Source: CAVSXS01 sp963767715 (GTDB taxonomy: Bacteria > Chloroflexota > Ktedonobacteria > Ktedonobacterales > Ktedonobacteraceae). From it: 64,000 nt of DNA. Both the position numbers and the translations under genes were made by a program. Shown in pieces: positions 33,618 to 42,769 of this stretch (position 1 is the stretch's first letter; the number at the start of each line of letters is the position of its first letter). Under the pieces are notes generated by a model. It saw nothing but the letters and a program-made list of their open reading frames with translations, made no database searches and was not told the DNA's origin. The stretch spans positions 682,001 through 746,000 of the forward strand of contig CAVYFA010000001.1 in NCBI GenBank assembly GCA_963767715.1, in the 5' to 3' direction.

Positions 33618-34528
33618 GCAAGCTTCTCTCGATGTCTGAGGCCATTGCCCGCTATGTGCCTGACGGCTCATCCGTCGCCATCGGGCTAGCCCTGGAGCCG
33701 CTGATCCCCTTCGCCGCCGGGCATGAGATCATCCGCCAGCGCAGGCAGAATCTGACGCTGATCGGGCCTATTTCAGACATCCTGTTCGACCAGTTGATCG
33801 GCGCGGGCTGCGTCGAGAGGGTCGTAGCGGCCTGGGTGGGCAACGTCAGCGAGGGGTTGGCGCACTGCTATCGTCGCGCTATAGAACAGGGCATCCCGCG
33901 GCCGCTCATAACCGAGGAGCATAGCAATTTCAGTATTGGCCTGGCTCTGCTGGCGGCCAGCCTGGACTCGCCCTATATCCCGACGCGCTCCCTGCTGGGC
34001 AGCGACCTTCCGCGTCAGAACCCGGCGCTGCGCGTCGAGCCGTCGCCCATCGACGGCTCGCCTTTGCTGCTCGTCCCGGCCATCCGGCCAGACGTGGCGA
34101 TCCTGCACGTGCAGCGCAGCGACGAGCAGGGCAACGCGCACTGCTGGGGCAATGTCGGCATCGGGGGAGAAGCAATGCTGGCCGCGCGCGACGTGATCCT
34201 GGTCACGGAAGAAATCGTGCCGCGCGATATCATCACCAGCGATCCCAACCGCGTCATAGGGCCGTCCTTCAAGGTGCGCGCCGTCGTGCATGAACCCTGG
34301 GGCGCGCATCCCTCGACCGTGCAGGGCTACTGCAACCGCGACCACGCCTACTATCACGATTACCACGTGCGCACGCGTACCCGAGAAGGCTTCGAGAGCT
34401 GGCTGGACGAATGGGTGCTGGCGCTGCCCAACCGTGCCGCCTATGTGCGGAAACTGGGCGAGGAGTGCCTGCGCGCCCTGGGTGTGAAGGAACACCGTTA
34501 TGCCGCGCCCGTCGATTATGGATATTAA
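33614..34528 (+). CDS. CoA-transferase family I, alpha subunit (glutaconate type)
   Basis: 304 residues resembling GctA-type alpha subunits, which with a beta subunit move CoA between carboxylic acids. Typical stretches are LSMSEAIARYVPDGSSVAIG, DVAILHVQRSDEQGNAHCWG and GGEAMLAARDVILVTEEIVP, together with PWGAHPSTVQGYCNRDHAYY. Its ATG overlaps the stop of the lipoprotein gene (ATGA), and the beta subunit follows after 15 bases, so the pair is one operon. The natural acid substrate cannot be read from sequence. Confidence 0.85.
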   Translation: MSKLLSMSEAIARYVPDGSSVAIGLALEPLIPFAAGHEIIRQRRQNLTLIGPISDILFDQLIGAGCVERVVAAWVGNVSEGLAHCYRRAIEQGIPRPLITEEHSNFSIGLALLAASLDSPYIPTRSLLGSDLPRQNPALRVEPSPIDGSPLLLVPAIRPDVAILHVQRSDEQGNAHCWGNVGIGGEAMLAARDVILVTEEIVPRDIITSDPNRVIGPSFKVRAVVHEPWGAHPSTVQGYCNRDHAYYHDYHVRTRTREGFESWLDEWVLALPNRAAYVRKLGEECLRALGVKEHRYAAPVDYGY

Positions 34529-34543
34529 GGGAAGGAGGGCAGG

Positions 34544-35324
34544 ATGGACTATACGGCGAGAGAATTGATGGTTGTCTGCGCGGCACGGCAGATACACGAT
34601 GGCGAGAACGTCTTTGTCGGGATGCGCCTGCCCCTGATCGCCTTTGCCCTGGCGAAACGCACGCACGCGCCCAACTGTATCGGCTTATTTGAAACGGGCA
34701 TCGTGCGCGATATGCCTTCACCCGAACTGCTCTACACGATGGGCGACGCGCCGAACATCTACGGTGCGCTGTGGGCCACCAGCACGCTGAACGTCATGCG
34801 CCCGCTGGCGGCAGGTGATGTGCATCTCGGCTTCATCGGCGGCGCTGAGGTTGATCGCTACGGCAATCTGAATACCTCGCTCATCGGTGATTGGAGAGCA
34901 TCCCAAAACGCGCCTCCCCGGCAGCGGCGGTGGCGCCGATATAGCCTCTTTCTCGCAGCGGCTCGCTATCATCATGCAGCACGACCGCCATCGCCTGCGC
35001 GAGAAGGTCGATTACGTCACCAGCCCCGGCTACGGCTATCCCGATGAACACGGCCCCGCCGGAGTAGCCTGGCGCAGGCGAGTCGGCCTGCCCAGGGGCG
35101 GACCCGCCGCGCTGATTACCACGCTGGCCGTCTTCACCTTCGACAAAGAGACGGGCGAAGCGCTGCTCTCGTCCTATCACCCCGGCACAACGATAGAACA
35201 GGTCCAGGATCAAACAGGGTGGAAAATGAGGCTGGCGGAAGATTGCCAGGAGACGGTGCCACCGAGCGAGGAGGAGCTGCAGGTGATACGTGAGCATGAC
35301 CCGCAGGGGGTGTGGACGAGGTAA
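34544..35324 (+). pseudogene. CoA-transferase family I, beta subunit, frameshifted
   Basis: The first frame (34544 on) gives MDYTARELMVVCAARQIHDG, then LIAFALAKRTHAPNCIGLFE and the catalytic-type Glu in FETG, up to GNLNTSLIGD. The expected continuation, HPKTRLPGSGGGADIASFSQ, is found in another frame from about 34895 and runs on to the stop at 35324. One missing or extra base near 34890-34900 joins them to a full-length beta subunit of about 260 residues. It is either a recent mutation or a sequencing error. The alpha partner upstream is intact. Confidence 0.8.
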
Positions 35325-35328
35325 ATTT

Positions 35329-35465
35329 CTCCTTCAAACTACAACCGCGCCTCCTATGAAAACACACTGGCCAGTCTCAACACCAGCCTGAAGACGATCC
35401 ATACGGCCCTGCATCAGGCAGGCCAGGATTTGCACCAGATCGCGGGAATACTCAAGGGTAAGTAA
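35329..35465 (+). pseudogene. 3' fragment of a small helical (WXG100-like) gene
   Basis: A frame open from just after a stop at about 35328 reads YENTLASLNTSLKTIHTALH and QAGQDLHQIAGILKGK before TAA at 35465. The heptad-like helix resembles the C-terminal end of ESAT-6/WXG100 proteins. No start codon or N-terminal half is present. Weak evidence. Confidence 0.25.
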
Positions 35466-35964
35466 GGGTACCGTCCTGTACCCGCAGAAACGGCGTGAGC
35501 TCGTGTGGCTTCGCCGTTTTTTTACTGGTGATGTGCAGCACCTGCCAGCCCCGCACAGTCAATGCATCGGCAATGAGCGAGCGGTGGCAGCGCCACGGGA
35601 CGGCCTCGGCGCACATGATCGCGACCACCTGCTTTTCCGCCAGCGCTTCCAACTCCTCCAGGCCGGCCTGAAACTCCGGTGTCGCCATGTAGTCCGCGAA
35701 TCCGCGAAACGACGCATTCTCCCAGCCGGTGTTGGCCGAATCCTTGCGCGCGTGCCGCAGTCCTCCCAGCGCGCCGAGGTGCCTGTACCCTATACCCACC
35801 TGCCGCAGCGAGTCCGCCAGCGCCTCCGACCCGAATTGCGGATTATGCCTTGATTTTGGCACAGTGCGCACATCGACCAGTTCTTCTATGGAATGCGCCT
35901 CGAGCAACCCGATGAACTGGTCAATGGTGCGCGTCGAATGTCCGATGGTGTAGATGGTGCGCAT
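35452..35964 (-). CDS. DUF488 domain protein
   Basis: A 170-residue cytoplasmic protein of the DUF488 family: RTIYTIGHSTRTIDQFIGLL, LVDVRTVPKSRHNPQF, YRHLGALGGLRH and MCAEAVPWRCHRSLIAD are its hallmark blocks, with a conserved Cys and His cluster in the last. Biochemical function is not established. I chose the ATG at 35964 because a TATAAT box ends 6 bases upstream, which fits a leaderless transcript and the family's usual start; 16 extra codons upstream are unlikely. Confidence 0.82.
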   Translation of the reverse strand: MRTIYTIGHSTRTIDQFIGLLEAHSIEELVDVRTVPKSRHNPQFGSEALADSLRQVGIGYRHLGALGGLRHARKDSANTGWENASFRGFADYMATPEFQAGLEELEALAEKQVVAIMCAEAVPWRCHRSLIADALTVRGWQVLHITSKKTAKPHELTPFLRVQDGTLTYP

Positions 35965-35970
35965 GGGGAT

Positions 35971-35999
35971 ATTATAGCGCGCTTTATGGCCACTGACAT
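35971..35999 (-). promoter_or_regulatory. Promoter giving a leaderless DUF488 transcript
   Basis: On the minus strand TATAAT (35971-35976) lies 17 bases after ATGTCA (35994-35999) and 6 bases before the ATG at 35964. The -10 box is perfect; the -35 matches four of six positions. Confidence 0.45.
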
Positions 36000-36229
36000 T
36001 CGCACAAGGCAATAAAGGAGATCTTTGAGGTGAGATGATGAAACTTCATCGTCGCACCTCATTAGAATTGTGGTGCTGTATGAGACGCTTCAAAAGGGTG
36101 AAAGGGTGCAAGATTACGAAAGGTAGAGAGGAGTTCACTGTACCTACACCGAATCCCAAATAACCCAGAATTGCAACAGCCGATGCCATCTTCAGAAAAT
36201 GAGCATGCTTCTGCCGATTTTCCATGGGT

Positions 36230-36800
36230 ACCAGTTCAACTGCTTGGGGAACAACTTTTCCTTCGAAAAAGTCCTTAATATCCTGGTTGGATTTGAGCCA
36301 ATAAAATTGTGTTTTTTCCCCATCTGAAAGCCGTTCACATCGCTCTTCACTATTTTCTTGAGGAACATCTTACGTCCTCTATGCGGGAAAACTAGCACCT
36401 TCAAAATATAGGGAAAACGAAGCCTCTCTGTACATCCTTCTGGAAGATCACGACGCGACTATTTGTGGAACTCGATTCGCCGCATAAGTACGTGCAACAG
36501 GCAGAGCAAACGAGGTACATCAAGAAAAATAATGCTATCAGCAGCTTGAAGACGTTCATAAGAGGAATCGAGATAGGTTCCTTCGATGATCCATGTATCT
36601 CTACGAAAAAGATCACGCTGAATTTCTATTCTTTCTTCCCAGGTTTTCTCTTTCCAATTAGCATCCCAAAAATAACGATCCAGGTGAATAACCTCGATAT
36701 AGAGAAGATCACCTAACCTTCGCGCAAAGGTCGTTTTGCCTGCACCGGGGGATCCAATGACTACGATTTTCTTTATCTCAGAAATCATGACATAACTCAC
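36230..36800 (-). pseudogene. P-loop kinase / topology-modulation-like protein, decayed
   Basis: From the ATG at 36800 the frame gives KKIVVIGSPGAGKTTFARRL (Walker A), LLYIEVIHLDRYFWDANWKE and WIIEGTYLDSSYERLQAADS. It reaches RRIEFHK and an in-frame TAG at 36459. The same frame continues with SRRDLPEGCTERLRF and LVFPHRGRKMFLKKI, the expected next part of the family. A later frame change gives the C-terminal FYWLKSNQDIKDFFEG. One stop plus one frameshift mark it as broken. The family are small nucleotide kinases of unknown substrate. Confidence 0.7.
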
Positions 36801-36871
36801 TCCTAAGTCTAGTGGACGCTAATGAGGATGGAAGATCGATCAAAAGCATTTCAATGCTATCATTAGGAGTG

Positions 36872-39800
36872 TCAAGGCCCTTGAGGCTTGACTTGTTTAG
36901 CACGAATGCTTTGAGCACGTTTTTCAAATTCAAACGCCTCGTTATCTTTACCAGTTTTATGCAGCAGGCTGGCAAGATGCTCCAGAGAGGTAACGACTGC
37001 GGGATGTTCAGGACCCAGGGCTTGTTCGCGTATCATTAATGCATCACGATGCAGCCTTTCCGCATCATTATAGCGGCTGATGTCAGCATAAAATTTTGCG
37101 AGCCTGAAATAAGTGGTCGCTGTACGGGGATGCCCTCTACCCAGGTTTTGCTGACGAATGGCAATAGCTTTTTTATAGAGTTGCTCTGCCTCGGTATAAT
37201 GTCCCAGTGCGAATTGGTTTTCTGCTAAGTTAATGAAACTATATGCCATGTAAAGATGATCTGGTCCTAACGATCGTTCCCGAATGTTTATTGATCTGCT
37301 AATAAGTTCCCCGGCTTCATCATATTTTCCTTGGGCCTGGTAAATTTCGGCCAAATTATTACAGATGAGAGCCAGATGGGGATGTTCAGCAGTAGTGTTC
37401 TTTCGAATTGCCTCGGCTCGTAAATAAAATTCCTCAGCCAGGGCCAGATCGTTTTGTCCCTGGTAGATCCTTGCCAGCATACCTAACGTAAAGGCGATAT
37501 CCGGATGATTTTTCCCTAGCCGCTGCTCTTGAATTTTAAGTGCTTGATTTCCCAGATTCTCTGCTTCAGCATACCTTCCCTGTGAATGGCGTAGCTTCAT
37601 CAAGCTGTAAAAACTCTGAGCTGCCTGAGGATGTTCTAGCCCAAAGACTTTCTCGCGAATTGCTAAAGCCTCTAGATAAAATGGTTCAGCCTTTGCATAT
37701 GCACCCTGAGCACGATACAGCCGCGCCAGGTTGTTAAGTGTTTCAGCCACATCTGGATGATCCGGCCCCAAGAGCCGCTTTTGGGTGTTCAGAGCCTCTT
37801 GAAAGAGTTCTTCAGCATGGGAATACTCTCCTTTTTTACGGTAGACAGTAGCCAGGTTGTTAACAATGTATGCCACACCTGGATGATTTTCCCCTAATAC
37901 CTGCTTCTGCATTTCAAGCGCTCGGATGTAGAGCTGCTCCGCCTCTGAATATTTCCCCTGGTCAGTGTAAAGTTCTGCGAGGTTGTTCAGACTTGATGCT
38001 GTATCCTGATGATTTGGCACAAGTACCTGCTTGCGCACGTTTAATGCCTGCCGATAAAGTGTTTCAGCTTGATCATATCTGCCTTGGGCGTGATAAAGTT
38101 GGGCCACGTTACTCAGGCTTGTCGAAGTATCTGGATTCTCGGGCCCCAGCTTCTTTTGCCGAATGTTAAGCGCCTTCTCTAAGAGCGGTTCTGCCTCAGG
38201 ATATCGTCCCTGCGTCAGGTAAAGCGCACCCAGGTCGTTGAGCGTACGCGCCAAATCGGGATGAGTAACTTCGACTGTTTGCTCGCGAATAGCTAGAGCT
38301 TTCTTGAGAAGCGGTTCGGCCTGTGAATATTGGGCGTGATCTGTTAGATATCTTGCTGCTTTATTAAGCAAGTCTGCCGCTTCTGGAAAGGCCAGATCGT
38401 ACTCATCCAGATGCACCATGCTTAGCAGGGCATGTGGCAAGCAGCGCTGGCATTGATCCCACGTGGTGAGTTTCACTTCTGGGAAGGCGCAGTTGATGGC
38501 GCGTATAGTTCGTTCAGCCCATATTCGCGTGAGTTCTCTACTCATCCCATCCTTGAGGACCGCCTGTACCAGCCGATGGACGCTTAAAAGGCGTTCTTCC
38601 GGGTTGCGCCGGATGAGGGAGTAGTGCAGCAACAGCTCAATCATGTCATTGAATTGTAGAGGATCAACAGCGGCCGGGCCAAGTGCAAGGCCAAGTTCGT
38701 TTGCGCCTTCGGTCAGGAGTTCTTCAGGAATAGCCTCGGGACTGCAAAAGGCTAGCATGCGCAAAAGATCAGCGGCGGCAGGATCACTCTGTTCAACCTG
38801 CTGGAAAGAAATCGACCAGGTAGCAGCGACTGGCTCCGGGTGGTCTACCGGCTGCCTGCCGCGACGGCGCAATAAGTCTCTCCTGCGTGTTCGGTAGAGT
38901 GTAAGATAAGCAGGAAGTCCGCAGCGTGTCTCATCAATATAGGCTCCTGCCTGATCGAGTGCGAGGGGAAGGGCATCTAGTTCGGTCACGATCTCTGCGG
39001 CTTGGGCCTGGAGGTCTTTATTGCATTGCTCCAGTGAAGCATCAGGGGCAAGCGCTCTGGTGCGCCGAAGCAGGAGTAATTTTCCCTCATCCATCCCCAT
39101 TTTTTCCACTTCAATCCCTTGAGCAACCGATCCCAGCGCCTGTAAACGCGTCGTGAGCAAGACCTTGACCTTACTCTGCGTGGGCAAGAATTCGACGATG
39201 ATCTGCAAATCATCGACGTTGTCCAGGATGAGCAGCCAGTTGCTGTTCGATGCCAACCAGCGTTTCACCGCCGAAATAACAATGTCCTGGTCCTGCTCGT
39301 ACTGCTCAGGGAGGTCCAGGAGCGCAGCCAGCATTACAAAGTCAGAAATGACCGCTTCGCGAGAGGAAGCGGATACCCACAGCACAGCGCTATAACAATC
39401 GCGATAACGATAAGCATACTCAACAGCAATCTGCGTTTTGCCGATGCCGCCCAGTCCACTGATAGCTTGTGTCTGTGTTAATGCGGCTGCACTGGTTGTA
39501 TTAAGTATAGTATAAAGATGTAATAAAATTTCTTCGCGGCCTGTAAAGTAGGGGTTGCGATGGTGAGGAACATTCCATCTCTGGCTAGGTTGAACTAGAG
39601 GAACTGGCGCGCTTGAGTCAGCTTCTCCTGCAACCGCATCCTCATTGGTCATTGCGATAGCCGATACCAGGCCAAGCTCCTCGAGCGATTTACCGAATTG
39701 CTCTGCCAGCTTCTGACGAAAAAAAGGGCCAGGAGTAGTGAGCCCTGTTTCCCAACGACTGACATTGACCTGAGTGGTGCCTAGGCGCTCGGCTAATTCG

Positions 39801-39874
39801 CTTTGCGACCAGCCATGCCGTTCGCGTTCTTGCTTCAGACGAAAGAAGCTGTTCTGGGTGCACGCTACCGGCAA
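36872..39874 (-). CDS. HTH / NB-ARC STAND ATPase with C-terminal TPR repeats
   Basis: A 1000-residue protein with three parts. An XRE helix-turn-helix at about residues 10-65 (LKQERERHGWSQSELAERLG; NVSRWETG). An NB-ARC ATPase at about 105-470 with Walker A GLGGIGKT (140-147), Walker B WLLILDNVDD (Asp218), VLLTTRLQAL and LDALPLALDQAG. About eleven 42-residue kinesin-light-chain-type TPRs from 530 to the end (for example YSEAEQLYIRALEMQKQVLG). STAND proteins of this kind switch between ADP and ATP states when the repeats bind a ligand. Here the output would be DNA binding, as in MalT or AfsR-like regulators, or possibly defence. It starts with TTG; no ATG fits. Confidence 0.85.
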   Translation of the reverse strand: MPVACTQNSFFRLKQERERHGWSQSELAERLGTTQVNVSRWETGLTTPGPFFRQKLAEQFGKSLEELGLVSAIAMTNEDAVAGEADSSAPVPLVQPSQRWNVPHHRNPYFTGREEILLHLYTILNTTSAAALTQTQAISGLGGIGKTQIAVEYAYRYRDCYSAVLWVSASSREAVISDFVMLAALLDLPEQYEQDQDIVISAVKRWLASNSNWLLILDNVDDLQIIVEFLPTQSKVKVLLTTRLQALGSVAQGIEVEKMGMDEGKLLLLRRTRALAPDASLEQCNKDLQAQAAEIVTELDALPLALDQAGAYIDETRCGLPAYLTLYRTRRRDLLRRRGRQPVDHPEPVAATWSISFQQVEQSDPAAADLLRMLAFCSPEAIPEELLTEGANELGLALGPAAVDPLQFNDMIELLLHYSLIRRNPEERLLSVHRLVQAVLKDGMSRELTRIWAERTIRAINCAFPEVKLTTWDQCQRCLPHALLSMVHLDEYDLAFPEAADLLNKAARYLTDHAQYSQAEPLLKKALAIREQTVEVTHPDLARTLNDLGALYLTQGRYPEAEPLLEKALNIRQKKLGPENPDTSTSLSNVAQLYHAQGRYDQAETLYRQALNVRKQVLVPNHQDTASSLNNLAELYTDQGKYSEAEQLYIRALEMQKQVLGENHPGVAYIVNNLATVYRKKGEYSHAEELFQEALNTQKRLLGPDHPDVAETLNNLARLYRAQGAYAKAEPFYLEALAIREKVFGLEHPQAAQSFYSLMKLRHSQGRYAEAENLGNQALKIQEQRLGKNHPDIAFTLGMLARIYQGQNDLALAEEFYLRAEAIRKNTTAEHPHLALICNNLAEIYQAQGKYDEAGELISRSINIRERSLGPDHLYMAYSFINLAENQFALGHYTEAEQLYKKAIAIRQQNLGRGHPRTATTYFRLAKFYADISRYNDAERLHRDALMIREQALGPEHPAVVTSLEHLASLLHKTGKDNEAFEFEKRAQSIRAKQVKPQGP

Positions 39875-40218
39875 CTCGGTTGTTCTTCGATAGCCATCCG
39901 TGTCACATCCCTGAGATTTCTTGCTGTTGATATGGGTCTTCGAAAGGAAACTGGGGCGCGACTGAATAGAAATGACATGCCATTATAGTATATCTGATAT
40001 AAAGTTCGTCAAGACATATATTGAAAACTCACGTCAAATGCTTATAGTACTGGTACAAAAGGATGAGAACAACAGAAAAGTATGTGGAGAAATCTTAACC
40101 GCGCTGATCGTAGTTGTACATGAGCAGTATAATATTTGCACTACCCAAATAAGATGAGACGTAAGAAAGTACAAATTGTTAAAAACCGAAGATGCGATCA
40201 GATGAAAGGAGCCAGGAC
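39875..40218. other. Intergenic region between divergent STAND and anti-sigma-like genes
   Basis: About 345 AT-rich bases. On the minus strand TTGACG followed after 16 bases by TACTAT (about 39985-40012) is a candidate promoter for the STAND gene. No RNA gene or convincing ORF is seen apart from the leader ORF that begins at 40219. Confidence 0.35.
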
Positions 40219-40257
40219 ATGCAAAGGAATGTGTACGTTGCCGGCAATCGAGTCTGA
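40219..40257 (+). CDS. Possible 12-residue leader peptide
   Basis: The ORF MQRNVYVAGNRV has AAAGGAG 8 bases upstream of its ATG and stops 6 bases before the ATG of the anti-sigma-like gene, which lacks a site of its own. It would deliver ribosomes to that gene by reinitiation. Its size leaves chance possible. Confidence 0.35.
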   Translation: MQRNVYVAGNRV

Positions 40258-40263
40258 TAACGA

Positions 40264-40701
40264 ATGGGAGAACTCCATGTACTGGAGCAACTTATTAAAT
40301 TGATAAGTGGGCAGCACTCACTTACTCGAACCGAGCGCAAGAAAATGCGCGAACATCTGGCGGGCTGTCTCTATTGCCAGTCATTTTTAGGAGAATACTT
40401 GATTGAGTCAATCGAGTATGACAGGGTAAATAGCACTTCTGAAATACCTGCACGGAACCTGATTGCCCGACTCGAAAAAGTTATGCACAAAAGGCTAAAG
40501 GAGGATATCCCTGCCTATGTTGAAACTGTTGAAAGATCGGGTGAAGATGAGGCATATAAACGCTTTAGCCTGCTTGTAAGTCATTTTGTGGACTGTCAGG
40601 AGTGCCAATCTGAGGCCGAGGGTCTGCAATCATGGCTGCGCCAGGCAATTCAAAAGGGCCTCATTGAACCGTTTGAAGCGAACGTAAGATCACGCCAGTA
40701 A
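40264..40701 (+). CDS. Anti-sigma-like protein with two zinc-finger motifs
   Basis: A 145-residue soluble protein with the ZAS-type pattern H5-x25-H31-x3-C35-x2-C38 (HLAGCLYC) and a second H107-x3-C111-x2-C114 (HFVDCQEC). ZAS proteins bind zinc and hold an ECF sigma factor inactive until a signal arrives. No membrane helix is present. A decayed ECF sigma gene lies directly downstream on the other strand, likely its former partner. The motif match is direct; the anti-sigma role is inferred. Confidence 0.6.
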   Translation: MGELHVLEQLIKLISGQHSLTRTERKKMREHLAGCLYCQSFLGEYLIESIEYDRVNSTSEIPARNLIARLEKVMHKRLKEDIPAYVETVERSGEDEAYKRFSLLVSHFVDCQECQSEAEGLQSWLRQAIQKGLIEPFEANVRSRQ

Positions 40702-40719
40702 AAAGATAGGAGTGCTTTT

Positions 40720-41365
40720 TTAAGAGGATGTGCTACTTCCATGTGAGGATGGTGGTGATCTACGACTCATCCACACTTTTAGATGGTTACGTGCAGAGCG
40801 AACGACATGGCTGACGACCGGAGCATTGATCCCCAATTTTCTAGCTGTCTCTTCACAATTGTACCCTTCAAACATAACCATTTCGAGAATCTGTCGGTTC
40901 CGGTCAGTTTTCGCATGTTTCTTTATAAATCTCGATTTCAGCGATGACCTCCATCAGATTTTACGTTCGTCAGGAATTCCTCTTCTGGCGTTCTTGAAAG
41001 TGCTCTCTTGAAAAGGTCGTGGTTCTCTTCTTCTTGCATCTGATCTATCCTGTAGATGCTCTTCCTGAGCGATGATGGATACTATGTTTACGTCTGACAT
41101 CAACCGCCCGATGTCGAGCAATCGAGGTAAGCCAGGTGGTCAATTTGCTATCAAAGCGGAAACCTGATAGGCCACTATGGATTGAGATCATCGTTTCTTG
41201 AACAGCGTCTTCGCGGAGGTCAAGAGAGAGGTCGAAGCAGAGTTGATCGATAAGGTGCTGGATAAATTCCTGGCATCCAATCCAGTGATCAGATTCAGGA
41301 TTTCGCAGCATTTCGGCGACAACCAGCTTGTCATCAGACCCAGGCCATCGGGTATCTTCTGGCAT
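40720..41365 (-). pseudogene. ECF-type RNA polymerase sigma factor, multiply frameshifted
   Basis: From the ATG at 41365 (AAAGGAG upstream) the protein runs MPEDTRWPGSDDKLVVAEML into region 2, with LREDAVQETMISIHSGLSGF and SKLTTWLTSIARHRAVDVRR, then goes out of frame near 41050. Region 4 is in other frames: IYKETCE, then TDRQILEMVMFEGYNCEETA and KLGINAPVVSHVVRSARNHL, ending at TAA 40720. At least three frame changes are needed, so it is inactive as written. It lies next to the ZAS-type gene and ends 19 bases from its stop. Confidence 0.75.
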
Positions 41366-41410
41366 CAATATTGCTCCTTTGGTAGCTGGACTGGCTCTAT
41401 TGAAGGTCAA

Positions 41411-41741
41411 AGATACAAAACTGCAATGTTTAATTTTTCAAAGTATAAAAGCTGATGACATGCTCTTAGAGTTTCTACTACTCCATTTATACGGATAACT
41501 ACTAAGGAATCTAAAATGACACCCCGAACTCATTCTTACCTCTTTCCCCGTAATTACAATAGACGTGTTAAATTTAGAATTCTTAAATGGTTTTTCATTA
41601 AATTCAATGGAAAATGTAGACCTTCACCATAGCTTGCTTTTGGAGCCAGGTGTTGAAGCTGTCAGAGAAAAATTAACTCTTACTTCCCCGAGCGAGAGGC
41701 GCGGAGTATTACCTCTCGCTCCCCAAACGAGCGTGTTGCCT
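41411..41741. other. AT-rich intergenic stretch
   Basis: About 330 bases with low GC around 41450-41640. An ORF of 129 codons starts at 41565, but it has no ribosome site or recognisable motif and I do not support it. Confidence 0.3.
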
Positions 41742-41929
41742 GGAGCATGCCACGTCGTTATTCAGAACGAGGCGCGAGCGGCAGTGGAGAAAAGTACTAC
41801 CGCTGCGTATGTGAGAGAAAACTGGAGGGAACAGGGGGATGCTGGAAAGTCTGCTCAGCATGCATCCGCAGTTGCCGGGTCTATCATAGACATAGCTGGC
41901 CTGTTCCGCTCTTTTTGGGATTGTTCTGA
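41742..41929 (+). pseudogene. Possible relic of a serine-recombinase zinc ribbon
   Basis: The frame reads RYSERGASGSGEKYYRCVCE, then GGCWKVCSACIRS. YYRC followed by spaced cysteines resembles the zinc-ribbon region of large serine recombinases. No catalytic domain is nearby. The match is short and could be chance. Confidence 0.2.
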
Positions 41930-42061
41930 GAGTAGTGTAGCGGATGGGTGTTAAGCGGAGTTTACGGGAAGTTTAAATCCTGGTAAGCCTCCGCAGGATC
42001 GCCAGATTGGTCGCCGATGGTGGCCCTGGGTAATCCGGCGGATCGACCGCCCAAAAAATGC

Positions 42062-42090
42062 TTGACATGGCATAGGGCGTCGGCTATAAT
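42062..42090 (+). promoter_or_regulatory. Perfect consensus promoter for the tRNA-Tyr/tRNA-Thr transcript
   Basis: TTGACA (42062-42067) and TATAAT (42085-42090) are separated by exactly 17 bases. The first tRNA begins about 170 bases after the predicted start. The strength fits a stable-RNA promoter. Confidence 0.75.
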
Positions 42091-42266
42091 GGTCTGGTCG
42101 ATCATCAGGAGGGAGCAGTGTGTACTGTCGCAATCGGACACCTTCCCATCTGGGATTGAAAGTTGAGCCTCTCCATCAGCGCGGTCTCTCTCAGCCAGCC
42201 CGTCTCAAGTGGAGCGGGCATCGGCGCAGTTGAGCGGCGCTTGTATCGGTGGATGGTTCTCTTCCT

Positions 42267-42349
42267 GGGCAGTTTCCAGAGTGGCCAAATGGAACTGACT
42301 GTAAATCAGTTGTCGGAAGACTTCGGGGGTTCGAATCCCTCACTGCCCA
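42267..42349 (+). tRNA. tRNA-Tyr (GTA)
   Basis: A type II tRNA of 83 bases. The acceptor stem pairs GGGCAGT with ACTGCCC. The anticodon arm has the loop CTGTAAA, anticodon GTA, closed by ACTGA/TCAGT. A long variable arm and a T arm with GGTTCGAATCC follow. CCA is not encoded in full (CCG follows the discriminator A). It lies 17 bases before tRNA-Thr, an order known ahead of tuf genes in other bacteria. Confidence 0.95.
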
Positions 42350-42366
42350 CCGAACATCTGCAATTT

Positions 42367-42438
42367 GCCCGTGTGGCGCAGCGGTAGCGCACAGTCTTGG
42401 TAAGACTGGGGTCATGGGTTCAATTCCCATCACGGGCT
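42367..42438 (+). tRNA. tRNA-Thr (GGT)
   Basis: A 72-base cloverleaf. The acceptor stem pairs GCCCGTG with CACGGGC. The anticodon stem is CAGTC/GACTG with loop TTGGTAA, giving anticodon GGT. The T arm has GGTTCAATTCC. The discriminator is T and CCA is not encoded. Confidence 0.95.
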
Positions 42439-42769
42439 CCCGTGGTATCTGTGGTATCTGATGATGTCTGGGTGAGCAGAGTGGGTCTTTCCGCTCTGTT
42501 GTTCTGAAACCGAATAGGTCATCTTCACGAAGATCCACGCTGGAAGTGCAAGTAGCTCTCACTGCCGTCTTCTGAACAGATCGTCTCTTCCTGAATACAC
42601 CTGGCGTAGCCCGCCCTTTTGCCGGATATAGCCACTGAATACGGGAAGATAGTAACAGTCAAAAGCGATCGGATTAGCAGGGGACGGCTGCTGCATGTCT
42701 AATAGAATGTCAGACGTTCTAATTGTACCGTTCGATTGCGAGCGTTGTTAGGAGGAGCCATTACAGACT
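42439..42769. other. Spacer and leader between tRNA-Thr and tuf
   Basis: About 330 bases. A weak hairpin (CAGAGTGG with CCGCTCTG, about 42478-42500) could end the tRNA transcript. A GGAGGAG box lies 12 bases before the tuf ATG. No third tRNA is present. Confidence 0.4.

Noticed and set aside
36001..36229. A frame reading on from the decayed kinase with a hydrophobic stretch (ASAVAILGYLGFGVG)
   Set aside because: It depends on the frameshifted tail of the kinase and has no ribosome site of its own; probably chance.
37000..38400. Regular repeats that could be mistaken for a repeat array or CRISPR
   Set aside because: The period is 126 bases, matching 42-residue TPR units in the STAND protein, and the copies diverge as coding repeats do. 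I saw no CRISPR array in the window.
41565..41954. A 129-codon plus-strand frame before the tRNA promoter
   Set aside because: No ribosome site, no recognisable motif, and a sharp composition change within it; a different frame in the same place shows a possible recombinase relic instead.
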